Counted from the stretch's first letter, positions 17,425-27,283 are shown. The stretch: DNA of 64,000 nt from Actinokineospora pegani (GCF_009745975.1 NZ_WHOL01000036.1:1-64000), one strand, 5' to 3'. Notes: a model not told the origin generated them from the sequence alone. Program-made: numbers and translations.

Positions 17425-18869
17425 CGCACCACCGCCAGGTCCAGCCCGAGCAGGTCGGCCACCGCCGCCAGCTCGGCCACCCGGTGCCCGGTCCCCAGCG
17501 CCCAGTGGTGCGCGACACCGGTCGCCGACCACTCGTCGGTCCACTCGGCCGGGTCGCGGCCGAAGTCGACCCGGGACGTGGTGTTGCCGATCCGCAGCAG
17601 CGGCCCGCCGACGACCTCGCCCTCCGAGGCGACCAGCGTGAACGTCCCGTCCCGGAGCTGGCCCAGGCCGAGCAGCGTGACCGGCCCGTGCGCGACGTCG
17701 AACTCGACCGACACGCCCCAGCCGCGCTTGCCGTGCAGCACGTCGAGCCCGCGCAGCAGCGGCTTGCCCGAGCTGATGGCCAGGTGGGCGGGCCCGTCGT
17801 GGCCCATCTCGACCACGCCGTCGCGGAAGTTGAGCGCCTGCAACTCGGTGAACGACCCGCCCGCGCCGAGCCGGTCCATGACCAGCATCGCCAGCGACGT
17901 GCGCAGCTCGTACTCGCCGCAGGCGGGGATCCCGCGCGCGGTCAGCAGCGAGCTGCCCAGGATCAGCCCGGCCCCGACCCGCTCGTGGGTCTCGCCGTCG
18001 AGGCCGCGGTGGTAGTAGGCCAGCGAGTCCAGCGCGAAGTCCTCGACCAGCCGGTCCAGGGCCACCGAGACCCGCGCCGCCCACCGCAGGTCGTCGGCGG
18101 CCACCGAGTCCGCCAGGGTGAACACCTCCCGCGCCAGCTCGACCCGGGCGGTGGTCTCGGCGTCGGTCACCGCCTCGGCCCGCACCCGCACGTCGTCGAT
18201 CTCCAGCACCTCGACGTGCCCGCCGAGCTGGGCGGTGACCAGGGTGGGGTCGGTGGCGACGTCCATCATCCCCGGGTAGAGGTGCCCGAGCAGACCATGT
18301 CTGCCGTGCCGCAGCGCCGCCCGCACCCCCGCGGCCTTGACCCACCGCTCGATGCGCGTCCACGCCCGCTCGTCGGCGAGGTGGCCCGACACGGACCGGA
18401 ACTCGACGCCGACCCGGCGGAAGGCGTTGGCCATCTCCGGCAGCGGGCAGGCCCCGCAGTAGGCCAGCCACGCCCCGGTGTCGAAGGTGGCGTGGTCCAT
18501 CGCCTCGGTGGGCTGGAGGTTGACCAGCAGCACCGGCGCCCCGGTGCGCTGGGCGACCGGGACCAGCATCGTGGCGGTCATGTACGTGGTCAGGAAGCCC
18601 ACGATCAGGTCGCAGTCGGCGACCCGGAGCCGCTCGGCCGCCGCCGCGCCCTCGCGCTCGTCGGAGACGAACCCGACGTCGACGACCTCGCAGTCCAGCG
18701 CGCCCAGCCGCCGCGCCACGACCTCGGCCGAGCGCCGCAGCCGCGGCAGCAGGTCGGGGAACTGCGGCCAGTACGCGCCGAGCCCGCCCGCGACCAGCCC
18801 GACCCGGGTCCTGCGCGGGGTGACGCGGTCCAGGCCCGCGACGGCGGGCTGGTCGAGGGTGCCGGTCAT
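17421..18869 (-). CDS. L-fucose/L-arabinose isomerase-family protein
   Basis: Protein of 482 residues of the FucI/AraA structural class. RVGLVAGGLGAYWPQF at the start, CDLIVGFLTTYMTATMLVPVAQ and VLLVNLQPTEAMDH are typical of the N-terminal domains, and the C-terminal half carries CGEYELRTSLAMLVMDRLGAGGSFTELQ and a conserved His near GVAHHWALGTGH. It is distinct from the true RhaI isomerase two genes upstream. ATG at 18869 follows GAGGAG, 8 bp after the aldolase gene. Its substrate may be another 6-deoxy sugar such as L-fucose or an unusual pentose; the operon suggests entry through the same kinase and aldolase. Confidence 0.85.
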   Translation of the reverse strand: MTGTLDQPAVAGLDRVTPRRTRVGLVAGGLGAYWPQFPDLLPRLRRSAEVVARRLGALDCEVVDVGFVSDEREGAAAAERLRVADCDLIVGFLTTYMTATMLVPVAQRTGAPVLLVNLQPTEAMDHATFDTGAWLAYCGACPLPEMANAFRRVGVEFRSVSGHLADERAWTRIERWVKAAGVRAALRHGRHGLLGHLYPGMMDVATDPTLVTAQLGGHVEVLEIDDVRVRAEAVTDAETTARVELAREVFTLADSVAADDLRWAARVSVALDRLVEDFALDSLAYYHRGLDGETHERVGAGLILGSSLLTARGIPACGEYELRTSLAMLVMDRLGAGGSFTELQALNFRDGVVEMGHDGPAHLAISSGKPLLRGLDVLHGKRGWGVSVEFDVAHGPVTLLGLGQLRDGTFTLVASEGEVVGGPLLRIGNTTSRVDFGRDPAEWTDEWSATGVAHHWALGTGHRVAELAAVADLLGLDLAVVR

Positions 18870-18877
18870 GGTGCTCC

Positions 18878-20917
18878 TCAGCGGATGAAGGCCGCGGCGA
18901 CGCCCGCGTCGACCGGGATGTGCAGGCCGGTGGTGTGGGTCAGATCGCCCCCGGCCAGCGCGAAGACGGCCGCGGCGACGTGCTCGGGCAGCACCTCGCG
19001 CTTGAGCAGGGTCCGCTGGGCGTAGAAGGCGCCCAGCTCCTCCTCCGGCACGCCGTAGACCGCGGCGCGCTTGGCGCCCCAGCCCCCGGCGAAGATCCCG
19101 GAGCCGCGCACGACCCCGTCGGGGTTGACGCCGTTGACCCGGATTCCGTGCTCGCCCAGCTCGGCGGCCAGCAGCCGGACCTGGTGGGCCTGGTCGGCCT
19201 TGGCCGCGCCGTAGGCGAGGTTGTTGGGCCCGGCGAACACCGAGTTCTTCGACGAGATGTAGACGACGTCGCCGCCGAGGCCCTGGGCGATCATCGCCCG
19301 GGCGGCGGCCTGCGACACCAGGAACGAGCCCTTGGCCATCACGTCGTGCTGCACGTCCCAGTCGCGCTCGGTGGTGTCCAGCAGCGACTTCGAGATGGAC
19401 AGCCCGGCGTTGTTGACCACCAGGTCGACCCCGCCGAAGGCCAGCGCCGCCGCGTCCACCGCCGCCGCCACGGCCGAGGCGTCGGTGACGTCGGCGATCG
19501 CCGCGACGGCCCGGTCCGGCCCGCCGATCCCCGCCGCGACCGACTCGGCGGCCGCGGCGTCGAGGTCGGCGACGACCACGCACGCGCCCTCGGCCGCCAG
19601 CCGCTCGGCGATGGCCTTGCCGATCCCGGACCCGGCCCCGGTCACCAGGGCGACCCGCCCGGTCAGCGGCGCGGGCGCGGGCATCCGCCGCAGCTTGGCC
19701 TCTTCGAGCTCCCAGTACTCGATGCGGAACTTCTCCGCCTCGCTGATCGGCGCGTACCGCGACACCGACTCCGCGCCGCGCATGACGTTGATGGCGTTGA
19801 CGTAGAACTCCCCCGCCACCCGCGCGGTCTGCTTGTCCTTGCCGAAGCTGAACATCCCGACACCGGGGACCAGCACGATCGCCGGATCGGCCCCGCGCAG
19901 CGGCGGGCTGTCCGGGGTGGCGTGGCGGTCGTAGTAGGCGCGGTACTCGGCCCGGTACTCCTCGTGCAGCTCGCGCAGCCGGGCGACGACGTCCTCGACG
20001 GGGGCGGTGGCGGGCAGGTCGACCACGAGCGGGCGGACCTTGGTGCGCAGGAAGTGGTCGGGGCAGGAGGTGCCCAGGGCGGCCAGCTCCGCCAGCCTGG
20101 CGCGGGCGCAGAAGTCCAGCACCACGTCGCTGTCGGTGAAGTGGCCGATCTGCCGCTTGTCGGTCGAGGCAAGTCCGCGGATCACCGGGGCCAGCGCCGC
20201 CGCCCGCTCCCGCCGCCACGCCTCGGGCAGGGGCTCGTTGTCGGGCACGACCGGGCCGAAGGGCTCGGCGGACCCGCGCTCGGCCAGGAACCGCTCGGCC
20301 GTGCGGATGATCTCCAGCGAGTTCGCCGCGCACTCGGCCGACGTGCGCCCCCACGCGGTGATGCCGTGCCCGCCCAGGATGACGCCGATGGCCCGCGGGT
20401 TCGCCGCCTTGACCGCGGCGATGTCGAGGCCGAGCTGGAAGCCGGGGCGCCGCCAGTCGACCCAGGCCACGCGATCGCCGAAGCACTCCTCGGTCAGCGC
20501 CTCCCCGTCGGCGGCGGTGGCCAGGGCGATGCCGGAGTCGGGGTGCAGGTGGTCGACGTGCGCGGCGTCGACCAGGCCGTGCATGGCGGTGTCGATCGAC
20601 GGGGCCGCGCCGCCGCGCCCGTGCAGGCAGTAGTCGAACGCGGCGACCATCTCGTCCTCGCGCTCCACGCCCGGGTAGACCTCGACGAGCGCGCGCAGCC
20701 GGTCCAGCCGCAGCACGGCCAGCCCGGACTCGGTGAGCGTGCCCAGGTCGCCGCCGGACCCCTTGACCCACAGCAGCTCCGTCGGCGTCCCGGTCACCGG
20801 GTCGACCGCCGTGCCCTTGGCCGAGGTGTTGCCGCCCGCGAAGTTCGTGTTGCGCGGGTCCGCGCCCAGGGCGTTGCTGCGGGCGACCAGGTCGGCCGCC
20901 GGGGAAAGCTCGCTCAT
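18878..20917 (-). CDS. rhaEW: Bifunctional rhamnulose-1-phosphate aldolase / lactaldehyde dehydrogenase
   Basis: Fusion of 679 residues. The N-terminal class II aldolase (about 1-420) has NTNFAGGNTSAKG, the metal site DHLHPDSGIALAT and GGHGITAWG. The C-terminal short-chain dehydrogenase (about 430-679) has TGAGSGIGKAIAERLA, VNNAGLS and YGAAK with catalytic Tyr and Lys. This matches the known RhaEW type: cleavage to DHAP plus L-lactaldehyde, then oxidation of lactaldehyde to lactate. ATG at 20917 has GAGGAG at seven bases. The lutABC genes at the operon end take lactate to pyruvate. Confidence 0.95.
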   Translation of the reverse strand: MSELSPAADLVARSNALGADPRNTNFAGGNTSAKGTAVDPVTGTPTELLWVKGSGGDLGTLTESGLAVLRLDRLRALVEVYPGVEREDEMVAAFDYCLHGRGGAAPSIDTAMHGLVDAAHVDHLHPDSGIALATAADGEALTEECFGDRVAWVDWRRPGFQLGLDIAAVKAANPRAIGVILGGHGITAWGRTSAECAANSLEIIRTAERFLAERGSAEPFGPVVPDNEPLPEAWRRERAAALAPVIRGLASTDKRQIGHFTDSDVVLDFCARARLAELAALGTSCPDHFLRTKVRPLVVDLPATAPVEDVVARLRELHEEYRAEYRAYYDRHATPDSPPLRGADPAIVLVPGVGMFSFGKDKQTARVAGEFYVNAINVMRGAESVSRYAPISEAEKFRIEYWELEEAKLRRMPAPAPLTGRVALVTGAGSGIGKAIAERLAAEGACVVVADLDAAAAESVAAGIGGPDRAVAAIADVTDASAVAAAVDAAALAFGGVDLVVNNAGLSISKSLLDTTERDWDVQHDVMAKGSFLVSQAAARAMIAQGLGGDVVYISSKNSVFAGPNNLAYGAAKADQAHQVRLLAAELGEHGIRVNGVNPDGVVRGSGIFAGGWGAKRAAVYGVPEEELGAFYAQRTLLKREVLPEHVAAAVFALAGGDLTHTTGLHIPVDAGVAAAFIR

Positions 20918-20931
20918 GTCGTTCTCCTCGT

Positions 20932-22098
20932 TCACGCGCCCCACCCGGCCTGCTCGCCGCCGACCCGCTCGGCGACGACCGCCTCGTGGTGGCCGCTGCG
21001 CTTGTAGGCGGCGATCGGGTCCGGGTCGAGGCCCTGGTCCTCGCGCACCTCGCGCAGCAGCGGGCGCACGTCGGTGTTGTAGGCGTCCATCAGCACGGCG
21101 TTCGCGTCGAGGACCTCGCCCGCGCGCTGGGCCGCGGCGAGGGCGTCCCGGTCGACCAGCAGGGCCTTGGCGGTGGCCTCCTGCACGTTCATCACCGACC
21201 GGATCACCGCGGGGATCTTGGCCTCGATGTTGTGGCACTGGTCGAGCATGAAGTTGATGCCCGCGGCGGGGTCGAGCGCGTCCGCCCGGACGATCTCGCA
21301 CATGATCCGGAAGAGCTGGAACGGGTCGGCCGCGCCCGCCATCAGGTCGTCGTCGGCGTAGAAGCGGGAGTTGAAGTCGAACGCGCCCAGCTTCCCCTGG
21401 CGCAGCAGGAAGGCCACGATGAACTCGATGTTGGTGCCCGGGGCGTGGTGGCCGGTGTCGATGCACACCGTCGCCTTCGGACCCAGCTCGAGGCAGTGCG
21501 CGAACGACGTGCCCCAGTCGGGGATGTCGGTGGCGTAGAACGCGGGCTCGAACAGCTTGTACTCCAACAGGATGCGCTGGTCGTCGCCGAGCCGGTCGTA
21601 GACCTCGCGCAGCGCGGCGGCCAGCCGGTCCTGCCGGTCGCGCAGGTCGTCCTGGCCGGGGTAGTTGATCCCGTCGGAGAACCACAGCTTGAGGTCGCGG
21701 GAGCCGGTGGCGTCCATCACCGCCACCGCCTCGAGCAGGTGGTCGGTGGCCTTGCGGCGGATACCCGCGTCCGGGTTGGTGACCGAGCCCAGCTTGTAGT
21801 CGTCGTCCTGGAAGACGTTGGTGTTGATGGCCCCGACGCTGACGCCGAGGTCCCGCGCGTGCTCGGTCAGCGCCGCGTAGTCGTCCACCTTGTCCCACGG
21901 GATGTGCAGCGCGACGCTGGGCGCCGCGCCGGTGAACCGGTGCACGGCCGCCGCGTCGGCGATCTTCTCCTGCGGCGTGCGGGGCACCCCGGCCTGGGCG
22001 AACACCTTGAACCGGGTGCCGGAGTTGCCGAACGCCCAGGACGGGGTCTCGATCCGCTGCGCGGCGAGGGCTTGCTTCACGGCTGCCATGTCGGGCAC
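20932..22098 (-). CDS. rhaI: L-rhamnose isomerase
   Basis: Xylose-isomerase-like barrel protein of about 388 residues, of the RhaI (Bacillus/Rhizobium-like) class that converts L-rhamnose to L-rhamnulose. Strong motifs include ETPSWAFGNSGTRFKVF, HIPWDKVDDY, NTNVFQDDDYKLGS, KLWFSDGINYPGQDD, the metal site VCIDTGHHAPGTNIEF, and the C-terminal VGGEQAGWGA. I chose GTG at 22098 because AAAGG lies seven bases before it and the mutarotase stop is four bases upstream; an ATG at 22134 would overlap the mutarotase by 32 bp. Gap to rhaEW is 14 bp. Confidence 0.95.
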   Translation of the reverse strand: MPDMAAVKQALAAQRIETPSWAFGNSGTRFKVFAQAGVPRTPQEKIADAAAVHRFTGAAPSVALHIPWDKVDDYAALTEHARDLGVSVGAINTNVFQDDDYKLGSVTNPDAGIRRKATDHLLEAVAVMDATGSRDLKLWFSDGINYPGQDDLRDRQDRLAAALREVYDRLGDDQRILLEYKLFEPAFYATDIPDWGTSFAHCLELGPKATVCIDTGHHAPGTNIEFIVAFLLRQGKLGAFDFNSRFYADDDLMAGAADPFQLFRIMCEIVRADALDPAAGINFMLDQCHNIEAKIPAVIRSVMNVQEATAKALLVDRDALAAAQRAGEVLDANAVLMDAYNTDVRPLLREVREDQGLDPDPIAAYKRSGHHEAVVAERVGGEQAGWGA

Positions 22099-22102
22099 GG
22101 CG

Positions 22103-22450
22103 TCACCTTTCGGGTAGCTCGGTGAGTTGCTCATCGAGGTCGAAGACCGGTTCCAGCAGGAGGAAGCCCTCGTCCGGCGGCCTGCCGTCCAGGTCGGCGA
22201 AGAACTCGGCCATCTCCGCCTGCCAGCGGGCGTTGACCTCGGTCTCGGCCATCGCGGCCTGGGCGGCCGCGAGGGACTCGGCGCGGACGTGGCCCACCAG
22301 CAGGCCGTCGGCCCGCAGGAACAGGGCGTAGTCGTGCCAGCCGGTCTCGCGCAGGGCGGCGAGCATCTCCGGCCACACCGCCCGGTGCCGCTCGACGTAC
22401 TCGGCCACGCGCTCGGGTTTGACCTGCAGGCAGAAGCAGTAGCGCGGCAC
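22103..22450 (-). CDS. rhaM: L-rhamnose mutarotase
   Basis: Small ferredoxin-like-fold enzyme of 115 residues that equilibrates rhamnose anomers. Recognised by the N-terminus RYCFCLQVKPERVAEYVERH, HRAVWPEML, GWHDYALFLRADGLLVGH and the final acidic F..L..VFDLD segment. GTG at 22450 has GGAGGG at eight bases. It sits between the binding protein and the isomerase and is nearly contiguous with the latter. Confidence 0.95.
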   Translation of the reverse strand: MPRYCFCLQVKPERVAEYVERHRAVWPEMLAALRETGWHDYALFLRADGLLVGHVRAESLAAAQAAMAETEVNARWQAEMAEFFADLDGRPPDEGFLLLEPVFDLDEQLTELPER

Positions 22451-22478
22451 CGGGACCCTCCGAGGTCGGACTGGTCGG

Positions 22479-23555
22479 TCAGAAGTCGAACTGGTCGATG
22501 TTGGACGCGTCGAAGACCGTGGGCGGGCCGAGGACGATCTCGCCGTCCGCGCCGATGGTGTACTCGCCGAGCTTGCCCGCGGTGAACTTCTCGCCCTGCT
22601 GGCCGGTGATCTGACCGGACTTGAGCGCGACGCCCGCGTAGGCGGCGAGGTAGCCGATGTCGGCCGGGTTCCACAGCGCGAACTTGGCCGCGGTGCCGTT
22701 CTTGACGTACTCGCGCATGGCGTTGGGGGTGCCCAGGCCGGTGACGGCCACCTTGCCCTGGTAGTTCGACGAGCTGATGTAGCGGGCCGCGGCGGCGATG
22801 CCGACGGTGGTCGGGGAGACGATCGCCTTGAGGTTCGGGAACGACTGGAGCAGGCCCTGGGTCTCCTGGAACGACTTCTGGTCGTCGTCGTTGCCGTAGG
22901 CGGTCTTCACCAGCTTCAGCCCGGAGTTCTCCGGCTTGGCCAGCTCGGACTTGACCACCTCGATCCAGGCGTTCTGGTTGGTGGCGTTCGGGGTCGCCGA
23001 CAGGATCGCGATCTCGCCGGAGCCGCCCGCGGCCTCCTTGGCCAGCTCGACCAGGGCCTGGCCGATGCCCTCGGTGGTGGCCTGGTTGACGAACGCGTCG
23101 CGGCACTCCTTGGCGGAGTCGGAGTCGAACGAGACGACCTTGATCCCGGCGGCGCGCGCCTGGTTGAGCGACGGGCAGACCGCGTTCGGGTCGTTGGCGG
23201 CCACGGCGATGACGTCCTGCTGCTGCTGGATCAGCGTGTTGATGTAGCTGACCTGCGATGAGGCGCTGGCGTCGTTGGGGCCGACCAGCTTGTACTCGCC
23301 CTTGAGCTCCTTGAGCGCGGCCTCGCCGCCGCCGACCTCGATGTCGCTGTAGGGGTTGTTGAGCTGCTTGGGCAGGAACGCCATCTTGACGCCCTCCTGC
23401 AACGGGGCGTCCGGGTCCGCGGCGGCGGCGGAGCCGCCCGGCGCGGCCGGGCCGGTGTCGGAGCCCTTGGTGGTGCCGCCGCAGGCGGTGAGGACCACGG
23501 CCATGGTGGCGGCCGCGGCCACCACCACGGCGCGGGACGAAAGAGTGCGGGACAT
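22479..23555 (-). CDS. rhaS: Rhamnose ABC transporter substrate-binding lipoprotein
   Basis: Periplasmic-binding-protein-1-like sugar-binding protein of 358 residues. It has a lipoprotein signal ending VVLTACGG (Cys near residue 25), then a flexible Gly/Ser/Pro linker and the fold with PKQLNNPYSDIE, VAVAANDPNAVCPSLNQAR, VSFDSDS and AKFALWNPADIGYLAAYAG, which match RhaS. ATG at 23555 has AAAGG eight bases upstream; a TTG seven codons earlier lacks one. It feeds the two permeases and RhaT encoded upstream in the same operon. Confidence 0.94.
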   Translation of the reverse strand: MSRTLSSRAVVVAAAATMAVVLTACGGTTKGSDTGPAAPGGSAAAADPDAPLQEGVKMAFLPKQLNNPYSDIEVGGGEAALKELKGEYKLVGPNDASASSQVSYINTLIQQQQDVIAVAANDPNAVCPSLNQARAAGIKVVSFDSDSAKECRDAFVNQATTEGIGQALVELAKEAAGGSGEIAILSATPNATNQNAWIEVVKSELAKPENSGLKLVKTAYGNDDDQKSFQETQGLLQSFPNLKAIVSPTTVGIAAAARYISSSNYQGKVAVTGLGTPNAMREYVKNGTAAKFALWNPADIGYLAAYAGVALKSGQITGQQGEKFTAGKLGEYTIGADGEIVLGPPTVFDASNIDQFDF

Positions 23556-23592
23556 CGTTGTCGCCTTTCTGGACAAGGGGAAGTGCCGGGGG

Positions 23593-24585
23593 TCAGGTGT
23601 GCCGGGCGGCGCGCAGCCGCCGTCGGCGCAGGGTGGCGCGCAGCGAGCGGCCGAGGTTGGGCAGCAGCACGGAGACGATGAGCAGCACGCCGGTGACGAT
23701 GTTGAGCGACTCGTTGGTCACGTCCTCCAGCCGCAGCGCGTTCTGCAACGTGGCCAGCAGGACCACGCCCGCGAGCACGCCGGGCAGCGCGCCCTTGCCG
23801 CCGAAGATCGACACCCCGCCGAGCAGGACCGCGGCCACGACCGCCAGTTCCAGGCCGACGCCGTTGTCGGCGCGGGCGCTGGAGTAGCGCAGCGTCCACA
23901 GCACACCGGCCAGGCCCGCGACCGCGCCGCTGGAGACGAACAGCCAGAACTTGAGCTTGTCGACGCGGATGCCGGAGAACCGGGCGGCCTGCTCGTTGGC
24001 CCCGGTGGCGAACACCGCCCGGCCGACCGGGGTCGCGTGCAACACCAGGCCCGCGACCGCCGCGAGGACGACCAGCAGGACCAGCGCGTTCGGGATCGGG
24101 CCGCCGCCGACGCCGCCGGTGACCCAGGAGGTGAACGCCGCCGGGAAGTCGGCGACCGCGCTGTCGCCGAGCACGACGAACGCCAGGCCGCGGAACAGCG
24201 CCAGGGTGCCGATCGTGACCGCCAGCGACGGCAGCTTGAACACGGTGACGAACAGGCCGTTGACCGCGCCGAGCACCGCGCCCAGCAGCACGCACAGCGG
24301 GACGATCGTCTCCATCGGCAGGCCCTGGTTCCACAGCGACCCCAGCACCGCCGAGGTCAGGCCCAGCGTGCTGGCCACCGACAGGTCGATCTCGCCGGTG
24401 ATCACCACGAAGGTCATCGGCAGCGCGATCAGCGCGATCGGCAGCAGGTCGAGCACCAGGAAGCCGAAGTTGCGGCTGGAGCCGAAGTTGTCCACCGCGC
24501 CCGCGGCCACGAGCAGCACCACCAGCGTGATGGCGATGATGGCGACGTCCCACCAGGAGATCCGCCGAAGCCGGTCACTGGACAT
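23593..24585 (-). CDS. rhaQ: Rhamnose ABC transporter permease
   Basis: Membrane permease of 330 residues, BPD_transp_2 (RbsC/AraH) family, with about eight to ten hydrophobic segments. ITGEIDLSVAS and LGGVSIFGGKGALPG are family signatures of ribose-type permeases. A basic tail (RATLRRRRLRAAR) ends the protein. The ATG at 24585 overlaps the stop of the preceding permease by 11 bp, indicating coupling. It pairs with RhaP to form the channel. Confidence 0.92.
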   Translation of the reverse strand: MSSDRLRRISWWDVAIIAITLVVLLVAAGAVDNFGSSRNFGFLVLDLLPIALIALPMTFVVITGEIDLSVASTLGLTSAVLGSLWNQGLPMETIVPLCVLLGAVLGAVNGLFVTVFKLPSLAVTIGTLALFRGLAFVVLGDSAVADFPAAFTSWVTGGVGGGPIPNALVLLVVLAAVAGLVLHATPVGRAVFATGANEQAARFSGIRVDKLKFWLFVSSGAVAGLAGVLWTLRYSSARADNGVGLELAVVAAVLLGGVSIFGGKGALPGVLAGVVLLATLQNALRLEDVTNESLNIVTGVLLIVSVLLPNLGRSLRATLRRRRLRAARHT

Positions 24586-25591
24586 GGGGCCCGCCCTTCC
24601 TCAGCGCCCGCGCGGTGCGCAGGGCGACCAGCCGGTCGATCGCGATGGCCAGCAGGATCAGCGCGCCGACGATGGCCTGCTGCCAGAACTGGTCGATGTC
24701 GAGGACGGTCAGCGAGCTGCCGATGACCGTGAGCAGCAGCGCGCCCAGCGCCGCGCCCCAGACGGTGCCGCTGCCACCGAACACCGCGACCCCGCCGACG
24801 ACCGCGGCGGCGACCACGTTCAGCTCGTAGCCGGTGCCCGCGGCGGCGTCGATGGTGCCGAACCGGACCGCGAACAGCACCCCGGCCAGGCCCGCCGCCG
24901 CGCCGCTGATCGCGAAGGCCACCAGGGTGTTGCGCCCGACCTTGATGCCGACGAGCGCGGCGGCCTCCGGGCTGGAGCCCATCGCGTAGAGCTCCCGGCC
25001 GAGGCGGTAGTTGCGCAGCAGGACGCCCACGGCGACGGTCACCGCCACCGCGATGACCACCAGCCACGGCACGCCGAGCACGCTGGCGTCGGCGAAGCCG
25101 AGGAAGGCGCGCGGCAGCTCGTCGGCGGTGATCTGCTGGCCGCCCGCGGTCAGGTAGGTCACGCCCCGGAACGCGTAGAGCGTGCCGAGGGTGACCACCA
25201 GCGCGGGGACCTGCCCGTACCGGACCAGCAGGGCGTTGAGCGTGCCGCAGACGACGCCGATCCCGACCCCGGCGAGCAGGGCGACCACCACCGGCAGCCC
25301 GGGGTTGTCCTGCACCACCGACCCGACGGTGAACGCGCTCAGGCCGAGCACCGAGCCGACCGACAGGTCGATGTTGCGGGTGATGACCACGACGGCCTGG
25401 CCGACCGCCAGCACGGCCAGGATCGACGTGCCGAGCAGGATGTCGCGGACGCTCTGCCCGGACAGGAAGCGCGGGTTGGAGACCGCGGTGTAGGCGACGA
25501 GGGCGACCAGGGCCAGGACGATGCCCGCCTCCCGGGCCCGCACCACCGACGACCACCACGCCGCGGCGGGCGGGGCCTTGAGCGCGCTCAC
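24575..25591 (-). CDS. rhaP: Rhamnose ABC transporter permease
   Basis: Membrane permease of 338 residues of the same BPD_transp_2 family, with [51 protein letters not shown], and [23 protein letters not shown] at 25591 overlaps the rhaT stop as GTGA. A longer frame exists upstream but lies inside rhaT. With RhaQ it makes a heteromeric pore, as in known rhamnose importers. Confidence 0.92.
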   Translation of the reverse strand: MSALKAPPAAAWWSSVVRAREAGIVLALVALVAYTAVSNPRFLSGQSVRDILLGTSILAVLAVGQAVVVITRNIDLSVGSVLGLSAFTVGSVVQDNPGLPVVVALLAGVGIGVVCGTLNALLVRYGQVPALVVTLGTLYAFRGVTYLTAGGQQITADELPRAFLGFADASVLGVPWLVVIAVAVTVAVGVLLRNYRLGRELYAMGSSPEAAALVGIKVGRNTLVAFAISGAAAGLAGVLFAVRFGTIDAAAGTGYELNVVAAAVVGGVAVFGGSGTVWGAALGALLLTVIGSSLTVLDIDQFWQQAIVGALILLAIAIDRLVALRTARALRKGGPHVQ

Positions 25592-27099
25592 GCGACCGCC
25601 CCCTGTCCCATCGCGGCGAACATGACCGACTCCTCGGTGGCCTCGGCGCGCGCCAGCTCGGCCACGACCCGGCCCTCGCGCATCACCAGCACCCGGTCGG
25701 CCATGCCCAGCACCTCGGGGAGCTCGGAGGACACCATCACCACCGCCACCCCGTCCGCCGCCAGCTCCGACATCAGCCGGTGCACCTCCGCCTTGGTCCC
25801 GACATCGATGCCGCGGGTGGGCTCGTCGACGATGAGCACGGCGGGCTCGGTGGCCAGCCACTTCGCCAGCACGACCTTCTGCTGATTGCCGCCGGACAAC
25901 GTGCCCACCGGGTCGCCGAGGTCGCCGTACTTGGTCTGCAACCGCTCGGTCCAGCGCCGGGCCTCCCGCCGCTCGGCGCCGCCGAAGAGGAAGCCGAGGC
26001 CCGCCAGGGCGCCCGAGCGCGGCAGGGTCGCGTTGCGCTGGATGGACAGGTCCATCACCAAGCCCTGCTGCCTGCGGTCCTCGGGGACCAGGGCCATGCC
26101 CGCGGCCATCGCCGCGCGGGGCGAGGCCGGCCTGACCGCTTTCCCGTTGACGTGGACGGAGCCGCTGTCGCGCTTGTCCACGCCGAACACCGCCTGCACG
26201 ACCTCGGAGCGCCCGGAGCCGACCAGGCCCGCCAGCGCGACGATCTCCCCGGCGCGCACGTCGAAGGTGACCTCGGCGAAGGCCCCCGCGCGGCTGAGCC
26301 CGGCGACCCGCAGGACGACCTCGCCCGGGTCGACGTCCTGTTTGGGGAACAGCGCGTCCAGCTCGCGGCCGACCATGCGGCGCACCATCTCCGGCACGGT
26401 CAGCCCGGCCACCGGGTCGGTGGACACGTGCGCGCCGTCGCGCATGATCGTCACCCGCTGGCACAGCGCGGTGATCTCCTCGAACCGGTGCGAGATGAAC
26501 AGCACCGCGGCCCCGTCCGCGCACAGCGCCCGGACCACCGCGAACAGCCGCTCGACCTCCACCCCGGTCAGCGCGGCGGTCGGCTCGTCCATGACCAGCA
26601 CCCTGGCCCGGCCCGCGAGCGCCTTGGCGATCTCCACGATCTGCTGGTCGGCGATCGACAGGCCGCGGGCGGGCCGGGCCGGGTCGATCCGCACGCCGAG
26701 CCGCTCGAACAGGGCGGCGGCCTCGCGGCGCACCGCGGCCCGGTCGACCATGCCGAAGCGGCCGACGGGGTGCCTGCCCATGGCGATGTTCTCCGCGACC
26801 GACAGATCCGGGAACAGCGTCGGCTCCTGGTAGATCACCGCGATCCCGGCGGCCTTGGCCTCGCCCGGCGACCCGAAGGCGACCGGGTCCCCGTCGACGA
26901 GCAGCGCGCCCCGGTCCGGGCGGTGCACCCCGGCCAGCATCTTCACGATCGTCGACTTGCCCGCGCCGTTCTCCCCCACCAGCGCGTGCGCCTCGCCCGC
27001 GTGCAGGGGGAAGGACACGCCGCGGACCGCCGCGACGGCGCCGAAGGACTTCGTCACGTCCGAGACCTCGAGCAGCGGAACGCCGTCCGGCCGCGCCAT
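25588..27099 (-). CDS. rhaT: Rhamnose ABC transporter ATP-binding protein (double ATPase)
   Basis: Tandem ABC ATPase of 503 residues of the sugar importer type (RbsA/RhaT). The first half has Walker [11 protein letters not shown]-loop YQEPTLF, LSIADQQ signature and Walker [13 protein letters not shown]. The second half has a degenerate Walker A (GLVGSGRSE), LSGGNQQK and [14 protein letters not shown], the usual asymmetry of this class. ATG at 27099 has GGAGGT at five bases. It is the first gene of the 12-gene operon and diverges from the LacI regulator. Confidence 0.95.
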   Translation of the reverse strand: MARPDGVPLLEVSDVTKSFGAVAAVRGVSFPLHAGEAHALVGENGAGKSTIVKMLAGVHRPDRGALLVDGDPVAFGSPGEAKAAGIAVIYQEPTLFPDLSVAENIAMGRHPVGRFGMVDRAAVRREAAALFERLGVRIDPARPARGLSIADQQIVEIAKALAGRARVLVMDEPTAALTGVEVERLFAVVRALCADGAAVLFISHRFEEITALCQRVTIMRDGAHVSTDPVAGLTVPEMVRRMVGRELDALFPKQDVDPGEVVLRVAGLSRAGAFAEVTFDVRAGEIVALAGLVGSGRSEVVQAVFGVDKRDSGSVHVNGKAVRPASPRAAMAAGMALVPEDRRQQGLVMDLSIQRNATLPRSGALAGLGFLFGGAERREARRWTERLQTKYGDLGDPVGTLSGGNQQKVVLAKWLATEPAVLIVDEPTRGIDVGTKAEVHRLMSELAADGVAVVMVSSELPEVLGMADRVLVMREGRVVAELARAEATEESVMFAAMGQGAVA

Positions 27100-27122
27100 C
27101 GCGTACCTCCGAGATCCAAAAA

Positions 27123-27134
27123 TGAAAGGTTTCA
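27123..27134. promoter_or_regulatory. LacI-type operator before the rhamnose operon
   Basis: TGAAAGGTTTCA is a near-perfect inverted repeat, 24 bp upstream of the rhaT start. The half-site TTTCA recurs in a second element before the lacI-type gene. LacI family proteins commonly bind such A/T-rich dyads with a central CG-like step. It is the likely repression site of the operon; rhamnose or rhamnulose would be the inducer (inference). Confidence 0.5.
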
Positions 27135-27256
27135 ATCAAGCTCGTGGAACGTATATGACCGCACTCACAACCGTCAAGACTCGGTTCAGCGCAGGTGAAA
27201 ACGGATTCTCCACGATCAAGGAGTCATCAGCGGTCTACACTCGACCCGGCTGTGGA

Positions 27257-27267
27257 TGAACGTTTCA
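27257..27267. promoter_or_regulatory. Second LacI-type operator, before the regulator gene
   Basis: TGAACGTTTCA is an 11-bp imperfect dyad resembling the element at 27123-27134, ending 16 bp before the GTG of the regulator. The spacing of about 133 bp between the two could allow looping or separate control of both divergent units. A partial copy, TGAAAACGGATTC, lies at 27196-27208. Confidence 0.42.
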
Positions 27268-27283
27268 AATGGGGGGTGCGCCG

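Noticed and set aside
22099-22134. A longer rhamnose isomerase starting at ATG 22134
   Set aside because: It would overlap the mutarotase by 32 bp and lacks a good ribosome site, whereas GTG at 22098 has AAAGG at seven bases and abuts the mutarotase stop.
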